Below are positions 17,114 through 25,277 of a DNA stretch of 36,523 nucleotides, piece by piece; positions within the stretch are counted from its first letter, which is position 1, and every line of letters starts with the position of its first letter. This stretch comes from Rhodospirillales bacterium 69-11. Its GTDB lineage: Bacteria > Pseudomonadota > Alphaproteobacteria > Acetobacterales > Acetobacteraceae. The stretch is taken from the NCBI GenBank assembly GCA_001898425.1, contig MKTV01000061.1, positions 1-36,523 on the forward strand, read 5' to 3'. A program made the position numbers and the translations under genes. The notes beneath the pieces were generated by a model, which saw only the letters and a list, made by a program, of their open reading frames with translations, did not search any database and was not told where the DNA came from.

Positions 17114-17135
17114 CCGCCCTGCGGGTTCGGGGCGG
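17114..17135. terminator. Stem-loop between convergent asparaginase-like gene and MocR gene
   Basis: CCGCCC (17114-17119) pairs with GGGCGG (17130-17135) across a 10-nt loop in the 73-bp gap between convergent genes. A second GGCGG/CCGCC pairing overlaps it downstream. It may serve both strands; no T tract is present. Confidence 0.35.
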
Positions 17136-17173
17136 TGGCGTGTTCCGCCGCCCACCGGGCACATCCGGCGGGT

Positions 17174-18625
17174 CTACTTGCTGCCGGCGAACCCCCCGGC
17201 TGCGGCGCGCAGCGCGGCTTCCAGCCGCTTCGCCGTGTCGGTGGCAAGAGCGGAGGGCGTGCCGGCGAACCCCATGACCAGCCCCGCCATCCGGGGCGGA
17301 CCGGCGTAGTAGGCGTGCAGCGGGGCAACCGCGAGGCCTCGGGTGCGGCAGGCGCGCACGGCCGCCGCCTCGTCCAGTCCATTCGCGAGTCGCGCCACCA
17401 TGTGCAGCCCGCCGGGGGCCGGGATCGCCGCCAGGGACGGCACGTGCCTGTCGAGCGCGGCGAGCAGGGCGGCACGGCGCCGGGCATACTCGGTCCGCAT
17501 GCGGCGGATATGCGGCGCAAGCAGGCCCTGCCGCATGAACTCGGCCAGCACCGCCTGATTCAGCCCGTCCGTCCCACGATCCATCAGCGTGCGCAGCCGG
17601 ACGAAGGCGGGAACCAGCGGTCCCGGCACCACCGCGAAGCCCAGCCGCAGCGCCGGTGCGAGCGTCTTGCTGAAAGTGCCGCAGTAGATCACGCGCCCGG
17701 CCTGGTCGAGCGAGGCGAGCGGCGGCAGCGGCCGTCCTTCCCACCGGAACTCGGAATCGCAATCGTCTTCCAACACCCAGGCGCCGGCACGCGTCGCCCA
17801 GTCGAGCAGCGCGAGACGTCGTCCGATCGGCAGCGCGCCGCCGAGCGGCGTGGCATGGGAGGGGGCGACGAGGACGAGGCGGGCGTCGGGTGCGCGGTCG
17901 ATCCCGGCCGCAACGTCCAAACCCTCCTCGTCGCTGGGCACCGGTACGGGAACCGCGCCGGCGGCGAGGAGGGCGCCGCGACCGGCGATGTAGCCGGGAT
18001 CCTCCACCCAGGCGGCATCACCGGGGTCGAGCAGGAGTTCCGCGGCGGTACGCAGTGCCTGCTGCGTGCCCGCAGTGACGACGATGCAACCCGGATCGGC
18101 AATCAGCCCGCGGGTGGCGGCCAGGTGCGCGGCGATTTGTTCGCGCAGCTCCAGCAGACCTTGCGGCGGCGGGTAGCTGGCGAGTTCTCCGGCCAATGGT
18201 CGGAGTGCGCGGCTGGCACACCGGGCCCAGGCCTGCACCGGGAAGAGGTCCGGGGCCGGGAGGCCGCCAGCCAGCAGCATGCCGAGACCGCCGTCCCGCG
18301 CCGCTGCGGTGGCGGGTATTTCCGCCAGGCGCTTGCCGCGTGCCGACAGGGCGGCCGCCGCGGTGTCCGGGACGGCGGTTCGGGCCGGCGCGGCGTCGGG
18401 CAGGTCGGGTGCGACATAGGTGCCGCTGCCGGTGCGGGCGCGCACATAGCCTTCGGCGGCGAGGCGTTCATACGCGAGCACCACCGTCTGACGGGCGACG
18501 CCGAGTTCGGAGGCGAGGGCGCGGGTCGGCGGAAGGCGGGCGTTGATGGGCAGGGTGCCGGTCAGGATGGCCTGGCGCAATCGCTCGAAAACGGCCTGCT
18601 GGCGCGTTTGGTCCGGCGCAAGCAT
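17174..18625 (-). CDS. MocR-type transcriptional regulator (GntR winged helix + PLP aminotransferase-like domain)
   Basis: The protein is 483 aa. Residues ~8-75 form a GntR winged helix-turn-helix (RLPPTRALASELGVARQTVV, then AAEGYVRARTGSGTYV). After a short linker, residues ~115-480 form a fold-type I aminotransferase-like domain with the PLP lysine Lys320 in GTFSKTLAPALRLGF and the LEDDCDSEFR element upstream of it. Such proteins use PLP or a PLP adduct as effector and often control vitamin B6, GABA or taurine genes, or neighbouring PNPOx-fold genes. A palindrome lies 12-35 nt upstream of its own ATG, suggesting autoregulation. The same half-site occurs upstream of the PNPOx-fold gene at 20565. 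No good ribosome site is seen. Confidence 0.92.
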   Translation of the reverse strand: MLAPDQTRQQAVFERLRQAILTGTLPINARLPPTRALASELGVARQTVVLAYERLAAEGYVRARTGSGTYVAPDLPDAAPARTAVPDTAAAALSARGKRLAEIPATAAARDGGLGMLLAGGLPAPDLFPVQAWARCASRALRPLAGELASYPPPQGLLELREQIAAHLAATRGLIADPGCIVVTAGTQQALRTAAELLLDPGDAAWVEDPGYIAGRGALLAAGAVPVPVPSDEEGLDVAAGIDRAPDARLVLVAPSHATPLGGALPIGRRLALLDWATRAGAWVLEDDCDSEFRWEGRPLPPLASLDQAGRVIYCGTFSKTLAPALRLGFAVVPGPLVPAFVRLRTLMDRGTDGLNQAVLAEFMRQGLLAPHIRRMRTEYARRRAALLAALDRHVPSLAAIPAPGGLHMVARLANGLDEAAAVRACRTRGLAVAPLHAYYAGPPRMAGLVMGFAGTPSALATDTAKRLEAALRAAAGGFAGSK

Positions 18626-18636
18626 TGGAATACGGG

Positions 18637-18660
18637 CTCCCGGATTGGTCCAATCGGGAG
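18637..18660. promoter_or_regulatory. Palindromic operator upstream of the MocR gene
   Basis: The core GATTGG-T-CCAATC (18643-18655) is a perfect 13-bp palindrome. It is extended outward by CTCCCG (18637-18642) and GGGAG (18656-18660), with one base missing from one arm. On the minus strand, TTGTTG and TACGCT with 17-bp spacing lie just upstream of it, so the palindrome would cover the transcription start. This fits repression of the gene by its own product. Binding is inferred, not shown. Confidence 0.5.
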
Positions 18661-18722
18661 CGTAATCCGGTCACGGTCGTGCAACAAGACGGCTTTGCAC
18701 GCCGGGTGCGTCGCGTACGCGC

Positions 18723-18760
18723 GATCACGCGGCGCGAACCGCTGTTCGAGCCGCGTGATC
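18723..18760 (-). terminator. Long stem-loop downstream of rpsU
   Basis: GATCACGCGG (18723-18732) and CCGCGTGATC (18751-18760) are perfect 10-bp inverted arms. Inside them CGAAC and GTTCG pair around a CGCT loop, separated from the outer stem by a 2x2 mismatch. The 38-bp structure lies 42 nt past the rpsU stop and is the strongest hairpin I see in the window. No T run follows, so it may be a terminator, an mRNA stabiliser or a dispersed palindromic element. The palindrome CGCGTACGCG sits next to it at 18712-18721. Confidence 0.55.
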
Positions 18761-18801
18761 CGTATTGGGTCTGCCTCGTCGGGAAACGAGGGTGCGGGCG
18801 C

Positions 18802-19005
18802 TTAGAAGCCCTCGCGCTCGAGCCGCTTGCGCTCCAGCTTGCGGGCGCGGCGCACGGCCTCTGCCGCCTCACGGGCGCGGCGTTCGGACGGCTTCTCGTA
18901 ATGCCGCCGGAGCTTCATCTCGCGGAAAATCCCCTCCCGCTGCATCTTCTTCTTGAGCGCCTTCAGCGCCTGGTCGACGTTGTTGTCACGCACGAGGACT
19001 TGCAC
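18802..19005 (-). CDS. rpsU: 30S ribosomal protein bS21
   Basis: The 67-aa protein has a GTG start ([20 protein letters not shown]) and the family hallmark [16 protein letters not shown], followed by a basic Ala/Arg-rich tail typical of alphaproteobacteria. It is part of the small ribosomal subunit and helps mRNA start-site pairing. AGGAG lies 11 nt upstream of GTG. The frame is open far upstream across def, but that extension is antisense shadow. The gene diverges from def, and its own promoter is recognisable in the gap. Confidence 0.97.
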   Translation of the reverse strand: MQVLVRDNNVDQALKALKKKMQREGIFREMKLRRHYEKPSERRAREAAEAVRRARKLERKRLEREGF

Positions 19006-19095
19006 TTGGCCGCCTACTCCTCTCGCTGAAGCGCTCCGACCATCGGAAGCGCATGAAACAGGCCCGCAGTCGGCTGCCCGACGCGGGAGGCGGGG

Positions 19096-19124
19096 CCTAT
19101 AGCATGGTCCCCGCCGGACACCAA
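19096..19124 (-). promoter_or_regulatory. Candidate rpsU promoter
   Basis: On the minus strand TTGGTG (19124-19119) and TATAGG (19101-19096) are separated by exactly 17 bp, about 90 nt upstream of the rpsU GTG. The -10 matches four of six consensus bases and the -35 three. The 153-bp gap is shared with def, whose promoter I could not place with confidence. Confidence 0.45.
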
Positions 19125-19158
19125 TGGTAATTGCGACCCACTCGAACGGAGGCTCGCA

Positions 19159-19800
19159 TTGGCCATTCTGAAGATCGCCCGCATGGGCCACCCGGTGCTG
19201 CTGCAACGCTGCGCACCGGTCGAGGATCCCGGGGCCCCGGAGATCCGCCGCCTGGTCGCCGACATGATGGAGACGATGGAGGACGCCCCGGGCGTGGGCC
19301 TCGCCGCACCACAGGTGCATGTGCCGCTCCGGCTGTTCGTATTCCGCATCCCCGGTGAGCGCGCCAGCCCGGATGCCGAGGACACGCGCGTCCCGAACTC
19401 GGTGTTGATCAACCCCACGATGGAGCTGATGGGGGAGGAGCGGGCCCTGGGCTGGGAAGGCTGCCTGTCCATCCCCGGCCTGCGCGCCGCGGTGCCCCGT
19501 GCGACCCGGGTCCGCTACCGCGGCGTGGATTGCGATGGCAGGCCGGTCGAGCGCGAGGTCACCGGCTTCCATGCCCGCGTCGTGCAGCACGAGTACGATC
19601 ACCTGGATGGGGTCCTCTACACCATGCGCCTGACGGATTTCGGCCTGTTCGGGTTCAACGAGGAGTTGGGCCGCGCCGCGGAGGCCGCGCAACGCGAGGC
19701 CGCCTCGGCCAATGCCGGGTCGGCCGCGTCCGCAGGTGCGGCTCCCGGAGCTGGCACCTCGGGGCGAGCGGGTCCGACCGGCGCGGAGGCGGCGCGATGA
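19159..19800 (+). CDS. def: Peptide deformylase
   Basis: The metalloenzyme removes the formyl group from nascent N-terminal methionine. It starts with TTG ([14 protein letters not shown]), and GGAGG lies 6 nt upstream. All three family motifs are present: [16 protein letters not shown] with metal-binding Cys102, and HEYDH with His144, catalytic Glu145 and His148. The ~40-residue C-terminus is an Ala/Gly-rich tail (after about 175) not needed for catalysis, making the 213-aa chain longer than usual. It overlaps the next gene by 4 bp (ATGA). No fmt gene follows, unlike the common def-fmt pair. Confidence 0.97.
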   Translation: MAILKIARMGHPVLLQRCAPVEDPGAPEIRRLVADMMETMEDAPGVGLAAPQVHVPLRLFVFRIPGERASPDAEDTRVPNSVLINPTMELMGEERALGWEGCLSIPGLRAAVPRATRVRYRGVDCDGRPVEREVTGFHARVVQHEYDHLDGVLYTMRLTDFGLFGFNEELGRAAEAAQREAASANAGSAASAGAAPGAGTSGRAGPTGAEAAR

Positions 19801-20411
19801 TCCCGGCCCCGGAACGCTCGGTCGAGCGCGACGCCGCACTCGACGCGCTGCTCCCCAACGTGCCGTTCGACGGCTGGACGTGGCGGGCGCTGCGCCAGGG
19901 CCTCGCCGCGGCCGGCGCACCGCCCGACGATGCGGAACTTCTGTTCCCGGGCGGCGCCACCGACATGATCGAGGCGTTCCTCGACCTCGCCGACCGGCGG
20001 ATGGAGGAAGGGGCCGCCACCCTGGAGGAGAGCCGGGTCAGCCGCCGGGTGCGGGCGGTGATCGCCCTGCGGCTGGCACAGAACCGGCCGCACAAGGAGG
20101 CGATCCGCCGCGCGGTCGCCGTCCTCGCCCTGCCGCGCAATGCGCGGCTTGCCGCACGCTGCACCGCGCGGACCGTGGACTCGATCTGGCACGCAGCCGG
20201 CGACACCTCCACCGACTTCTCCTGGTACACGAAGCGCGCGATCCTCAGCGCGATCTTCACCGCCACGATGCTGTTCTGGCTGAACGACGCGAGCGAGGAC
20301 GATTCCGCGACGCTCGCCTTCCTCGACCGGCGATTGGCCGACCTGCGGAGGCCCGCGCGACTGCGGCAACGCGCCTCGTCCGTGTTGCAGCGGTTCCGCC
20401 GCGCCGCCTGA
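19797..20411 (+). CDS. COQ9-family ubiquinone biosynthesis protein
   Basis: The 204-aa protein resembles bacterial COQ9: an N-terminal helical TetR-like part opening with [24 protein letters not shown], and a [20 protein letters not shown] segment. The C-terminal lipid-binding region has [38 protein letters not shown], which is the family hallmark. COQ9 binds ubiquinone precursors and helps the COQ7-type hydroxylation step. Its ATG lies inside the last codons of def, and divergent rpsU is also nearby; rpsU-COQ9 proximity is common in alphaproteobacteria. Confidence 0.92.
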   Translation: MIPAPERSVERDAALDALLPNVPFDGWTWRALRQGLAAAGAPPDDAELLFPGGATDMIEAFLDLADRRMEEGAATLEESRVSRRVRAVIALRLAQNRPHKEAIRRAVAVLALPRNARLAARCTARTVDSIWHAAGDTSTDFSWYTKRAILSAIFTATMLFWLNDASEDDSATLAFLDRRLADLRRPARLRQRASSVLQRFRRAA

Positions 20412-20463
20412 TCTGCCTCGCCCGCGCGCTGAACGCTGACCCAAGGCCCATGCGCGGGCGCCC

Positions 20464-20542
20464 GGTCCGATTGGAGCGGACCAGCTCTCGTCGAGTGGTC
20501 CTATGATTCTGGCCTGATCAGAGCAGAATGATGGGACCAATC
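20464..20542 (+). promoter_or_regulatory. Candidate MocR-controlled promoter of the PNPOx-fold gene
   Basis: Within the 153-bp gap are GGTCC-N9-GGACC (20464-20482, enclosing CGATTGGA), TGGTCC (20496-20501) and GGACCAATC (20534-20542). The last is the exact complement of the GATTGGTCC half-site in the MocR operator. A good -10, TATGAT, is at 20502-20507, but no recognisable -35 stands 17 bp upstream (GACCAG). A strong -10 with a missing -35 suggests dependence on an activator bound at these sites. Confidence 0.45.
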
Positions 20543-20564
20543 TCGAGGTCCAGGAGCCGGCTCC

Positions 20565-21317
20565 ATGAACGACACGGTCCGCAACGATGGCCCGCCCATT
20601 GCCTCTCCGGCGGACAGTTTCCCCATCACGCCGCGCAACCGCGTTCGCCGGAAGCCGGACCGGGGCCGGTTCGACAAGGCTACCGTCTACGACATCATGG
20701 ACGGCGCCATGGTCGCGCACATCGCCTACGTCATCGACGGACAGCCCTATTGCACGCCGACCGGATTCTGGCGCGAGGGCGACCGGCTCTATTGGCATGG
20801 CTCCACCGCCAGCCGGATGATCCGCGCCCAGGCCAAGGGACTCCCCGTCTGCGTCACGGCGACGCATCTCGATGCGATCGTGCTCGCGCGGAGCGGCTTC
20901 CACCATTCGGTCAACTACCGGTCGGTGATGGCCTATGGCACCACCCGGCTGGTGGACGACCCTGCGGAGAAGGCAGCGGCGCTGGATGGGTTCGTCGACC
21001 GGTTCTTCCCCGGCCGATCGCGGGAAATCCGCAAGGCGACCGAGCAGGAGGCCAAGGCCACCACGTTCATCGCGATGGAGATGGTGGAGGCGTCGGGGAA
21101 GATCCGCGCCACCCATGTGGCGGACGACGAGGCGGATTATGCGCTGCCGGTCTGGGCTGCGCGTATCCCCGTGGCGCAGATCCTGGGCGACGCTGACCCA
21201 TGTCCCCGCCAGCTTCCCGGAATTCCGGTGCCGCCGAGCATGCAGATCTATCGGCCGGGCCGCCGGCTCGACGAGGTCCTGCAGGAAGCTGCGAGGATGG
21301 GCTACGCGGCAGAGTAG
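20565..21317 (+). CDS. Pyridoxamine 5'-phosphate oxidase-fold flavoprotein
   Basis: The 250-aa protein has a split-barrel FMN-binding fold of the PNPOx-like/Nim group: KATVYDIMDGAMVAHIAYVIDGQPYCTPTGFWREGDRLYWHGS (about 39-80), then SVNYRSVMAYGTTRLVDD. These are the usual first strands, with an FMN-contacting GS and the YRSV-AYG strand. It does not have the PdxH-type substrate signature, so true pyridoxal phosphate synthesis is unlikely. AGGAG precedes the ATG by 8 nt. PNPOx-fold genes are frequent neighbours and targets of MocR regulators; the upstream sites support that link here. Confidence 0.88.
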   Translation: MNDTVRNDGPPIASPADSFPITPRNRVRRKPDRGRFDKATVYDIMDGAMVAHIAYVIDGQPYCTPTGFWREGDRLYWHGSTASRMIRAQAKGLPVCVTATHLDAIVLARSGFHHSVNYRSVMAYGTTRLVDDPAEKAAALDGFVDRFFPGRSREIRKATEQEAKATTFIAMEMVEASGKIRATHVADDEADYALPVWAARIPVAQILGDADPCPRQLPGIPVPPSMQIYRPGRRLDEVLQEAARMGYAAE

Positions 21318-21331
21318 GGGCGGCGCCGTGC

Positions 21332-21361
21332 GTGCAGGCCGCCACCCCGAACGGTCTGCAC
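21332..21361. terminator. Inverted repeat between convergent PNPOx-fold and kinase genes
   Basis: GTGCAG (21332-21337) and CTGCAC (21356-21361) form a 6-bp inverted repeat with an 18-bp spacer in the 74-bp gap between convergent genes. It is a possible bidirectional terminator. The stem is short for its loop. Confidence 0.25.
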
Positions 21362-21391
21362 GGACGCGCTCGTCACCCGGTGCGCCGGCCC

Positions 21392-23746
21392 TTATCGCCG
21401 CATTGCGGCACGCACCGCGCGCAGCAATGCGGCGCTGGCATAAGGCTTGGTCACCACCGCGTCCGCCGGGTTGAGGAGGGTGGGCGCCAGGGTCTCCGTG
21501 GTGCCGGTCACGTAGACGATCGGCAGGCGCGGATGGCTCAACCGCGCCTGCCGCGCCAGCTCCGCCCCGGACATCACCGGCATCGCATAGTCCACGAGCA
21601 GCACGCTCACGCGTCCGTCGCCGAGCAGCTTCAGCGCCGCCGGCCCGTCGGCGGCTTCACGCACCGTATATCCGGCCTCGCGCAGGATCTCGGCGGCGAT
21701 CGCCCGCACGTCGCGCTCGTCGTCCACCACCAGGACCGTGCCCCAATGCGGGCCGGCCTTCTCCGCGGGCACCGCATCGCCGGGCTCGACCGGGGCGGGT
21801 GCGTCGGCTCGCGGCAGGAAGACTTCCACAGTCGTGCCCGCCCCCAGTCGGCTCTGCAATCGCGCGGTGCCACCGAACTGGGCGGCGAGCCCATAGACCT
21901 GGGCCAGGCCGAGACCGCTCCCTTTGCCAACGTCCTTGGTGGTGAAGAAGGGCTCGAAGGCGTGCTCCAGCACCTCGGGCGGCATACCGGACCCGTCGTC
22001 CGCCACGCGGATCACGACGTATTCGCCGCGCACCAGCTCCGCCGGGAGCGCCGGCTCCCACGCGGACATGTTCGCCGTGGAGATGCGGATCGAGCCGCCC
22101 TGCGGCATGGCATCCCGCGCGTTGATCGCGAGGTTCAGCAGCATGAGCTCGAGCTGGGTCGGGTCGCTGCGGGAGGCCCAGAGGTCGGGGGCCAGCGTCA
22201 TCTCGACCTGGACCAGCCCGCCCAGGCTGCGCTGCAGCAGCTCCGCCATGCCGCTGATCACCAGATTGGCGTCCACCGCCTGGGGAGATAGGTTCTGTCG
22301 CCGCGCATAGGCCAGGAGCTGCTGGGTCAGCTCGCCGCCGCGTCGCGCCGCCCGCATCGCCGACGCCACTCGGCGGGCCGCGCGCTCATCCGGTGCGGTC
22401 GCCTGGAGCATCTCCAGGTTGCCGAGGATGGCGGTGAGGAGATTGTTGAAGTCATGGGCGATCCCGCCGGTGAGCTGGCCGATCGCCTCCATCTTCTGTG
22501 CCTGGCGGAGCTGCGCTTCGATGCGCCGCATCTCCGTCAGGTCCACGGCGGTGAGCAGGATGTTGCGCACGCCGGCATCCTCGTCGAGCAAGGGGACGAG
22601 GAAACAGCGCCGGGTCGATTCCCCGGCGCCCAGCATGGTGGTGTACTCGTATTCGATCCGCCCCCGCTGCTCGATGGCGCGCCGGCAATAATCCAGCGTC
22701 ATCGCCGCATGTTCGGGGGACAGCGCTTCCTCGAGCAGGCGTCCGACCACCGCCTCCCGCGCATAGCCCGTGTTGCGGATCCAGGCGGGATTCACGTCCT
22801 CGATCCGGATCCGTCCGTCCTCCATCACGCCGAGGAAGGCGAGGTCGACCGGGGCATTGGCGAATATCGCGGCATTCCGCTCGCGCGACCGTTGCAGCGC
22901 GCCGACCGTGTCTCGGAGGGCCTGGGTGCGCTGCGCGACACGCCGCTCCAGCGCCTCCTCGGCACGTTTCTGGTCGGTGATGTCGATGTTGATGCCCACC
23001 ATGCGGCCGGGCTCATCCGCCGCGTTCGGCAGCACGTTGCCGCGGGTCAGCAACCAGCGGACCGCGCCGTCGGGGCGCCGGATGCGGAATTCGAACCCGA
23101 ACGGCGCCACGACCCGGCTTGCCGCCCGCGCCGCCGCATCGGCCGAACTCCGGTCGTCGGGGTGCAGCATCTCCAGCCAGAGACCGTAGGGATCGTCGGT
23201 CCGACCTTCCGCTTCGGGGCGGCCCATCAGCACGTACATCTGCGACGACCAGTGGATGCGGTCGGTTTCCAGGTCCCAGTCCCACGTGCCGATACCCGCT
23301 GCGTCCTGGGCGAGGCGGAGATGGGCCTCGCTGGCCCGCAATGTCTCCTCCGCGCGGCGGCGTTCGCTGATGTCGCGCCAGTAGACGGTCACCCCGTCCT
23401 TGAACGGGCCGACATTGGCGCGCACCCAGACCCCGTTCACTGGGGACGGCGCCTCGAAGGTGAGCACGCGGCGTTCGGCCTGCGCGCGGCGGATCACCTC
23501 CGCGTTGCGGGTCCCGTGAAGCGCGGGGAAGCAGTCCCACAGCACGCGGCCATACACGGCCTCAAGCGAGGTCTGCCAGAAATCCAGGGCGCGCTTGTTG
23601 GCGTAGGTGATCCGCCACGCGCCATCCAGCGCGTAGAACGCATCGCCCATGCTCTCCAGGATCGCGCGTGCATCATCGGACAGGCCCCTATCGGATCCTG
23701 GGAGCGCCTGTGTGCTCTCGAGGTCGATCGCTCCTCTCCTGCGCAA
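21392..23746 (-). CDS. Soluble hybrid sensor histidine kinase (three PAS domains, HisKA, HATPase, receiver)
   Basis: The protein is 784 aa from a TTG codon and has no membrane segment. Order: PAS1 (about 28-130, ending [16 protein letters not shown]), PAS2 with PAC (about 135-270, ending [16 protein letters not shown]), a coiled-coil linker, and PAS3 (about 295-410, ending [10 protein letters not shown]). Next come HisKA with phospho-acceptor His431 in GGIAHDFNN, HATPase_c with N, G1 (DDGSGMPP) and G2 ([11 protein letters not shown]) boxes, and a C-terminal receiver with Asp719 in [13 protein letters not shown] and Lys in VTKPY. The signal is probably cytosolic (redox, light or ligand) and cannot be read. 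The start is uncertain: TTG has no ribosome site, while a strong AGGAGAGGAG sits 13 nt inside, followed by ATC. Confidence 0.92.
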   Translation of the reverse strand: MRRRGAIDLESTQALPGSDRGLSDDARAILESMGDAFYALDGAWRITYANKRALDFWQTSLEAVYGRVLWDCFPALHGTRNAEVIRRAQAERRVLTFEAPSPVNGVWVRANVGPFKDGVTVYWRDISERRRAEETLRASEAHLRLAQDAAGIGTWDWDLETDRIHWSSQMYVLMGRPEAEGRTDDPYGLWLEMLHPDDRSSADAAARAASRVVAPFGFEFRIRRPDGAVRWLLTRGNVLPNAADEPGRMVGINIDITDQKRAEEALERRVAQRTQALRDTVGALQRSRERNAAIFANAPVDLAFLGVMEDGRIRIEDVNPAWIRNTGYAREAVVGRLLEEALSPEHAAMTLDYCRRAIEQRGRIEYEYTTMLGAGESTRRCFLVPLLDEDAGVRNILLTAVDLTEMRRIEAQLRQAQKMEAIGQLTGGIAHDFNNLLTAILGNLEMLQATAPDERAARRVASAMRAARRGGELTQQLLAYARRQNLSPQAVDANLVISGMAELLQRSLGGLVQVEMTLAPDLWASRSDPTQLELMLLNLAINARDAMPQGGSIRISTANMSAWEPALPAELVRGEYVVIRVADDGSGMPPEVLEHAFEPFFTTKDVGKGSGLGLAQVYGLAAQFGGTARLQSRLGAGTTVEVFLPRADAPAPVEPGDAVPAEKAGPHWGTVLVVDDERDVRAIAAEILREAGYTVREAADGPAALKLLGDGRVSVLLVDYAMPVMSGAELARQARLSHPRLPIVYVTGTTETLAPTLLNPADAVVTKPYASAALLRAVRAAMRR

Positions 23747-23988
23747 TCGGCGGCCGTTCGGCGGCTGCGGCGCTCCAAACTAGGAGCCATTGCCCAGGGA
23801 GGAAACGCACCGCATCAACGATCACGGAATCGTGTGCTCAGGTCCGGGCGTTCGGGTGACGTCGTCGGACGCGCCGCCGCTCCGCCAACCTGTGGCGACC
23901 CGCGAACGCGAGACGCTCCGCCGCGATCGCCGCGCACATGGCGGCGACACGGCCGGAGCGACCGCGCTTCTCCAGGTCGGTCGGAGCC

Positions 23989-24543
23989 TCAGCGGACCGA
24001 GGTGATGGCGTTGCGGTTCTGTGCCCAGGCCGCCGGGGTGGAGGCCGGATCGATCGGGCGCGACTTGCCGTAGCTGATCGTCTCGATCCGGCTCCGGTCG
24101 ATGCCGTGCGCGACCAGGTAGTCGCGATCGGCATTCGCTCGGCGCTGACCCAGCGCCAGGTTGTACTCTTCCGTGCCGCGCTCGTCGCAGTTGCCGGCGA
24201 TCCAGATGCGCACCGTCGGGTTCTGCTGCAGCCACTGCGCCTGCTTGTCGAGCGTCGCACGCGCCTGGTCGTCCAGCGTGCTCTGGTCGGTGCTGAAGAA
24301 GACGCGGTCACCAGCGGACTGGACCAGATCCTCCTGCGAGCCGGGGGCCGCGCGGCCGGCCGCGCCGGCGCCGTAGGCCCCGCCGGCCCCGGACCCATAG
24401 GCTCCCCCCGCCCCGTAGGCGCCCGTCCCGTTCGGTCCGCCCGCCCCGGCACCCGCGCCCGCGCCATTCGCGGTGCCGTTGTCGGACGAGCAGGCGGCGA
24501 GCAGCACGAGGCCGGCGAGGCAGGCGGCAATCCTGGGGGACAT
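23989..24543 (-). CDS. pal: Peptidoglycan-associated lipoprotein Pal
   Basis: The 184-aa outer-membrane lipoprotein has the lipobox LLAAC with Cys18. A Gly/Ala/Tyr-rich repeat linker follows (GAGAGAGGPNGTGAYGAGG and similar, about 27-68), then an OmpA-type peptidoglycan-binding domain with VFFSTDQSTLDDQA, IWIAGNCDERGTEEYNLALGQRRA and ISYGKSRP. GNCDERGTEEYN is the Pal hallmark. It links outer membrane to cell wall in the Tol-Pal system. Neither tolB nor other tol genes are adjacent, unlike the usual tolQRAB-pal order. AAGGA precedes the ATG. The 242-bp gap on its left (23747-23988) shows no clear feature. Confidence 0.95.
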   Translation of the reverse strand: MSPRIAACLAGLVLLAACSSDNGTANGAGAGAGAGGPNGTGAYGAGGAYGSGAGGAYGAGAAGRAAPGSQEDLVQSAGDRVFFSTDQSTLDDQARATLDKQAQWLQQNPTVRIWIAGNCDERGTEEYNLALGQRRANADRDYLVAHGIDRSRIETISYGKSRPIDPASTPAAWAQNRNAITSVR

Positions 24544-24593
24544 GGCGAAATCCTTGCGCTGGGACGGCGAATCGGGTGGCCGGGAGCGCGCGC

Positions 24594-24599
24594 CTTATA
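24594..24599 (-). promoter_or_regulatory. Candidate -10 element of pal
   Basis: TATAAG on the minus strand, 51 nt upstream of the pal ATG, matches five of six -10 bases and stands out in this GC-rich gap. No convincing -35 is found at 16-18 bp. The rest of the 155-bp gap holds nothing else I recognise. Confidence 0.35.
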
Positions 24600-24698
24600 C
24601 GACCGATCGGAGCCGCGTCGCCACCGGGACGCACGGTCCCGGCCGCGGCTTGGGAGAGACCTGCGTCCGATCGGCGCCGCGACGGGCGCCGTCCAGGC

Positions 24699-25268
24699 TC
24701 AGCGGTTGCGCGCGCCCGCGAACCACATCCGTCGCAGCGTCGCGTCCCGCAGCAGGAGGTGGTGGAACAGGGCCGCCGCGGCATGCAGCCCGGCCACGAT
24801 CAGCAGGACATTCGCGGCCAGCTCGTGCCAGCCACCGATCGTGCGGCGAAGGGCGGTGTTGCCGGGCTCGAACGCTGGCAACGTGACCAGGCCGAACAGC
24901 GTGTCGCCGCGCACCCAGATGTTGAACAGACCCAGTCCGACCGTCGCCACCATGAGCGCGTACAGCGCCAGGTGTGTGACGCGGGCGACAAGCAGCAGCG
25001 GCCCTGTGTCGAGCGGGGGCAGCATGCCGCCCCGGCTCAACCGCCACGCGATGCGGGTGATGAGCACCACGGCCAGCGTGATGCCTGCCACGATGTGGAC
25101 CGAACGATAGTCGGTCCGCAGGGCACCACGCGGCGCAAAGTCGATGGTCTGGCCGATCACCCAAAGCAGCACGACCAGAAGCGCGGTGGCCCAGTGCAGC
25201 CAAATCGTGGTGGGATCGTGCCGCAAGCCTTGCGTCTCGGCGGGTTCCGTCAGGATCGATGTCTGCAT
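24699..25268 (-). CDS. Cytochrome b561 family membrane protein
   Basis: The 189-aa four-helix membrane protein begins HDPTTIWLHWATALLVVLLWVIGQ, the start of bacterial cytochrome b561. Paired heme-ligand histidines lie in the helices: His25, His58 (RSVHIVAG), His98 or His147 (GGWHELAANV), and His161 (AGLHAAAALFHH). It would pass electrons from quinol to an acceptor at the inner membrane. It follows the MbfA-type gene by 9 nt on the same strand, so the two are co-transcribed. No strong ribosome site is seen. This suggests a redox role next to iron export. Confidence 0.93.
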   Translation of the reverse strand: MQTSILTEPAETQGLRHDPTTIWLHWATALLVVLLWVIGQTIDFAPRGALRTDYRSVHIVAGITLAVVLITRIAWRLSRGGMLPPLDTGPLLLVARVTHLALYALMVATVGLGLFNIWVRGDTLFGLVTLPAFEPGNTALRRTIGGWHELAANVLLIVAGLHAAAALFHHLLLRDATLRRMWFAGARNR

Positions 25269-25277
25269 GTGCGCGAC

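Noticed and set aside
18730-18755. tRNA T-arm-like GTTCGAG sequence
   Set aside because: It is the inner stem of the rpsU hairpin; no acceptor, D or anticodon arms can be drawn around it.
20565-21317. True pyridoxamine phosphate oxidase (pdxH)
   Set aside because: It is a split-barrel relative without the PdxH substrate-site signature, and of different length and order; only the fold is supported.
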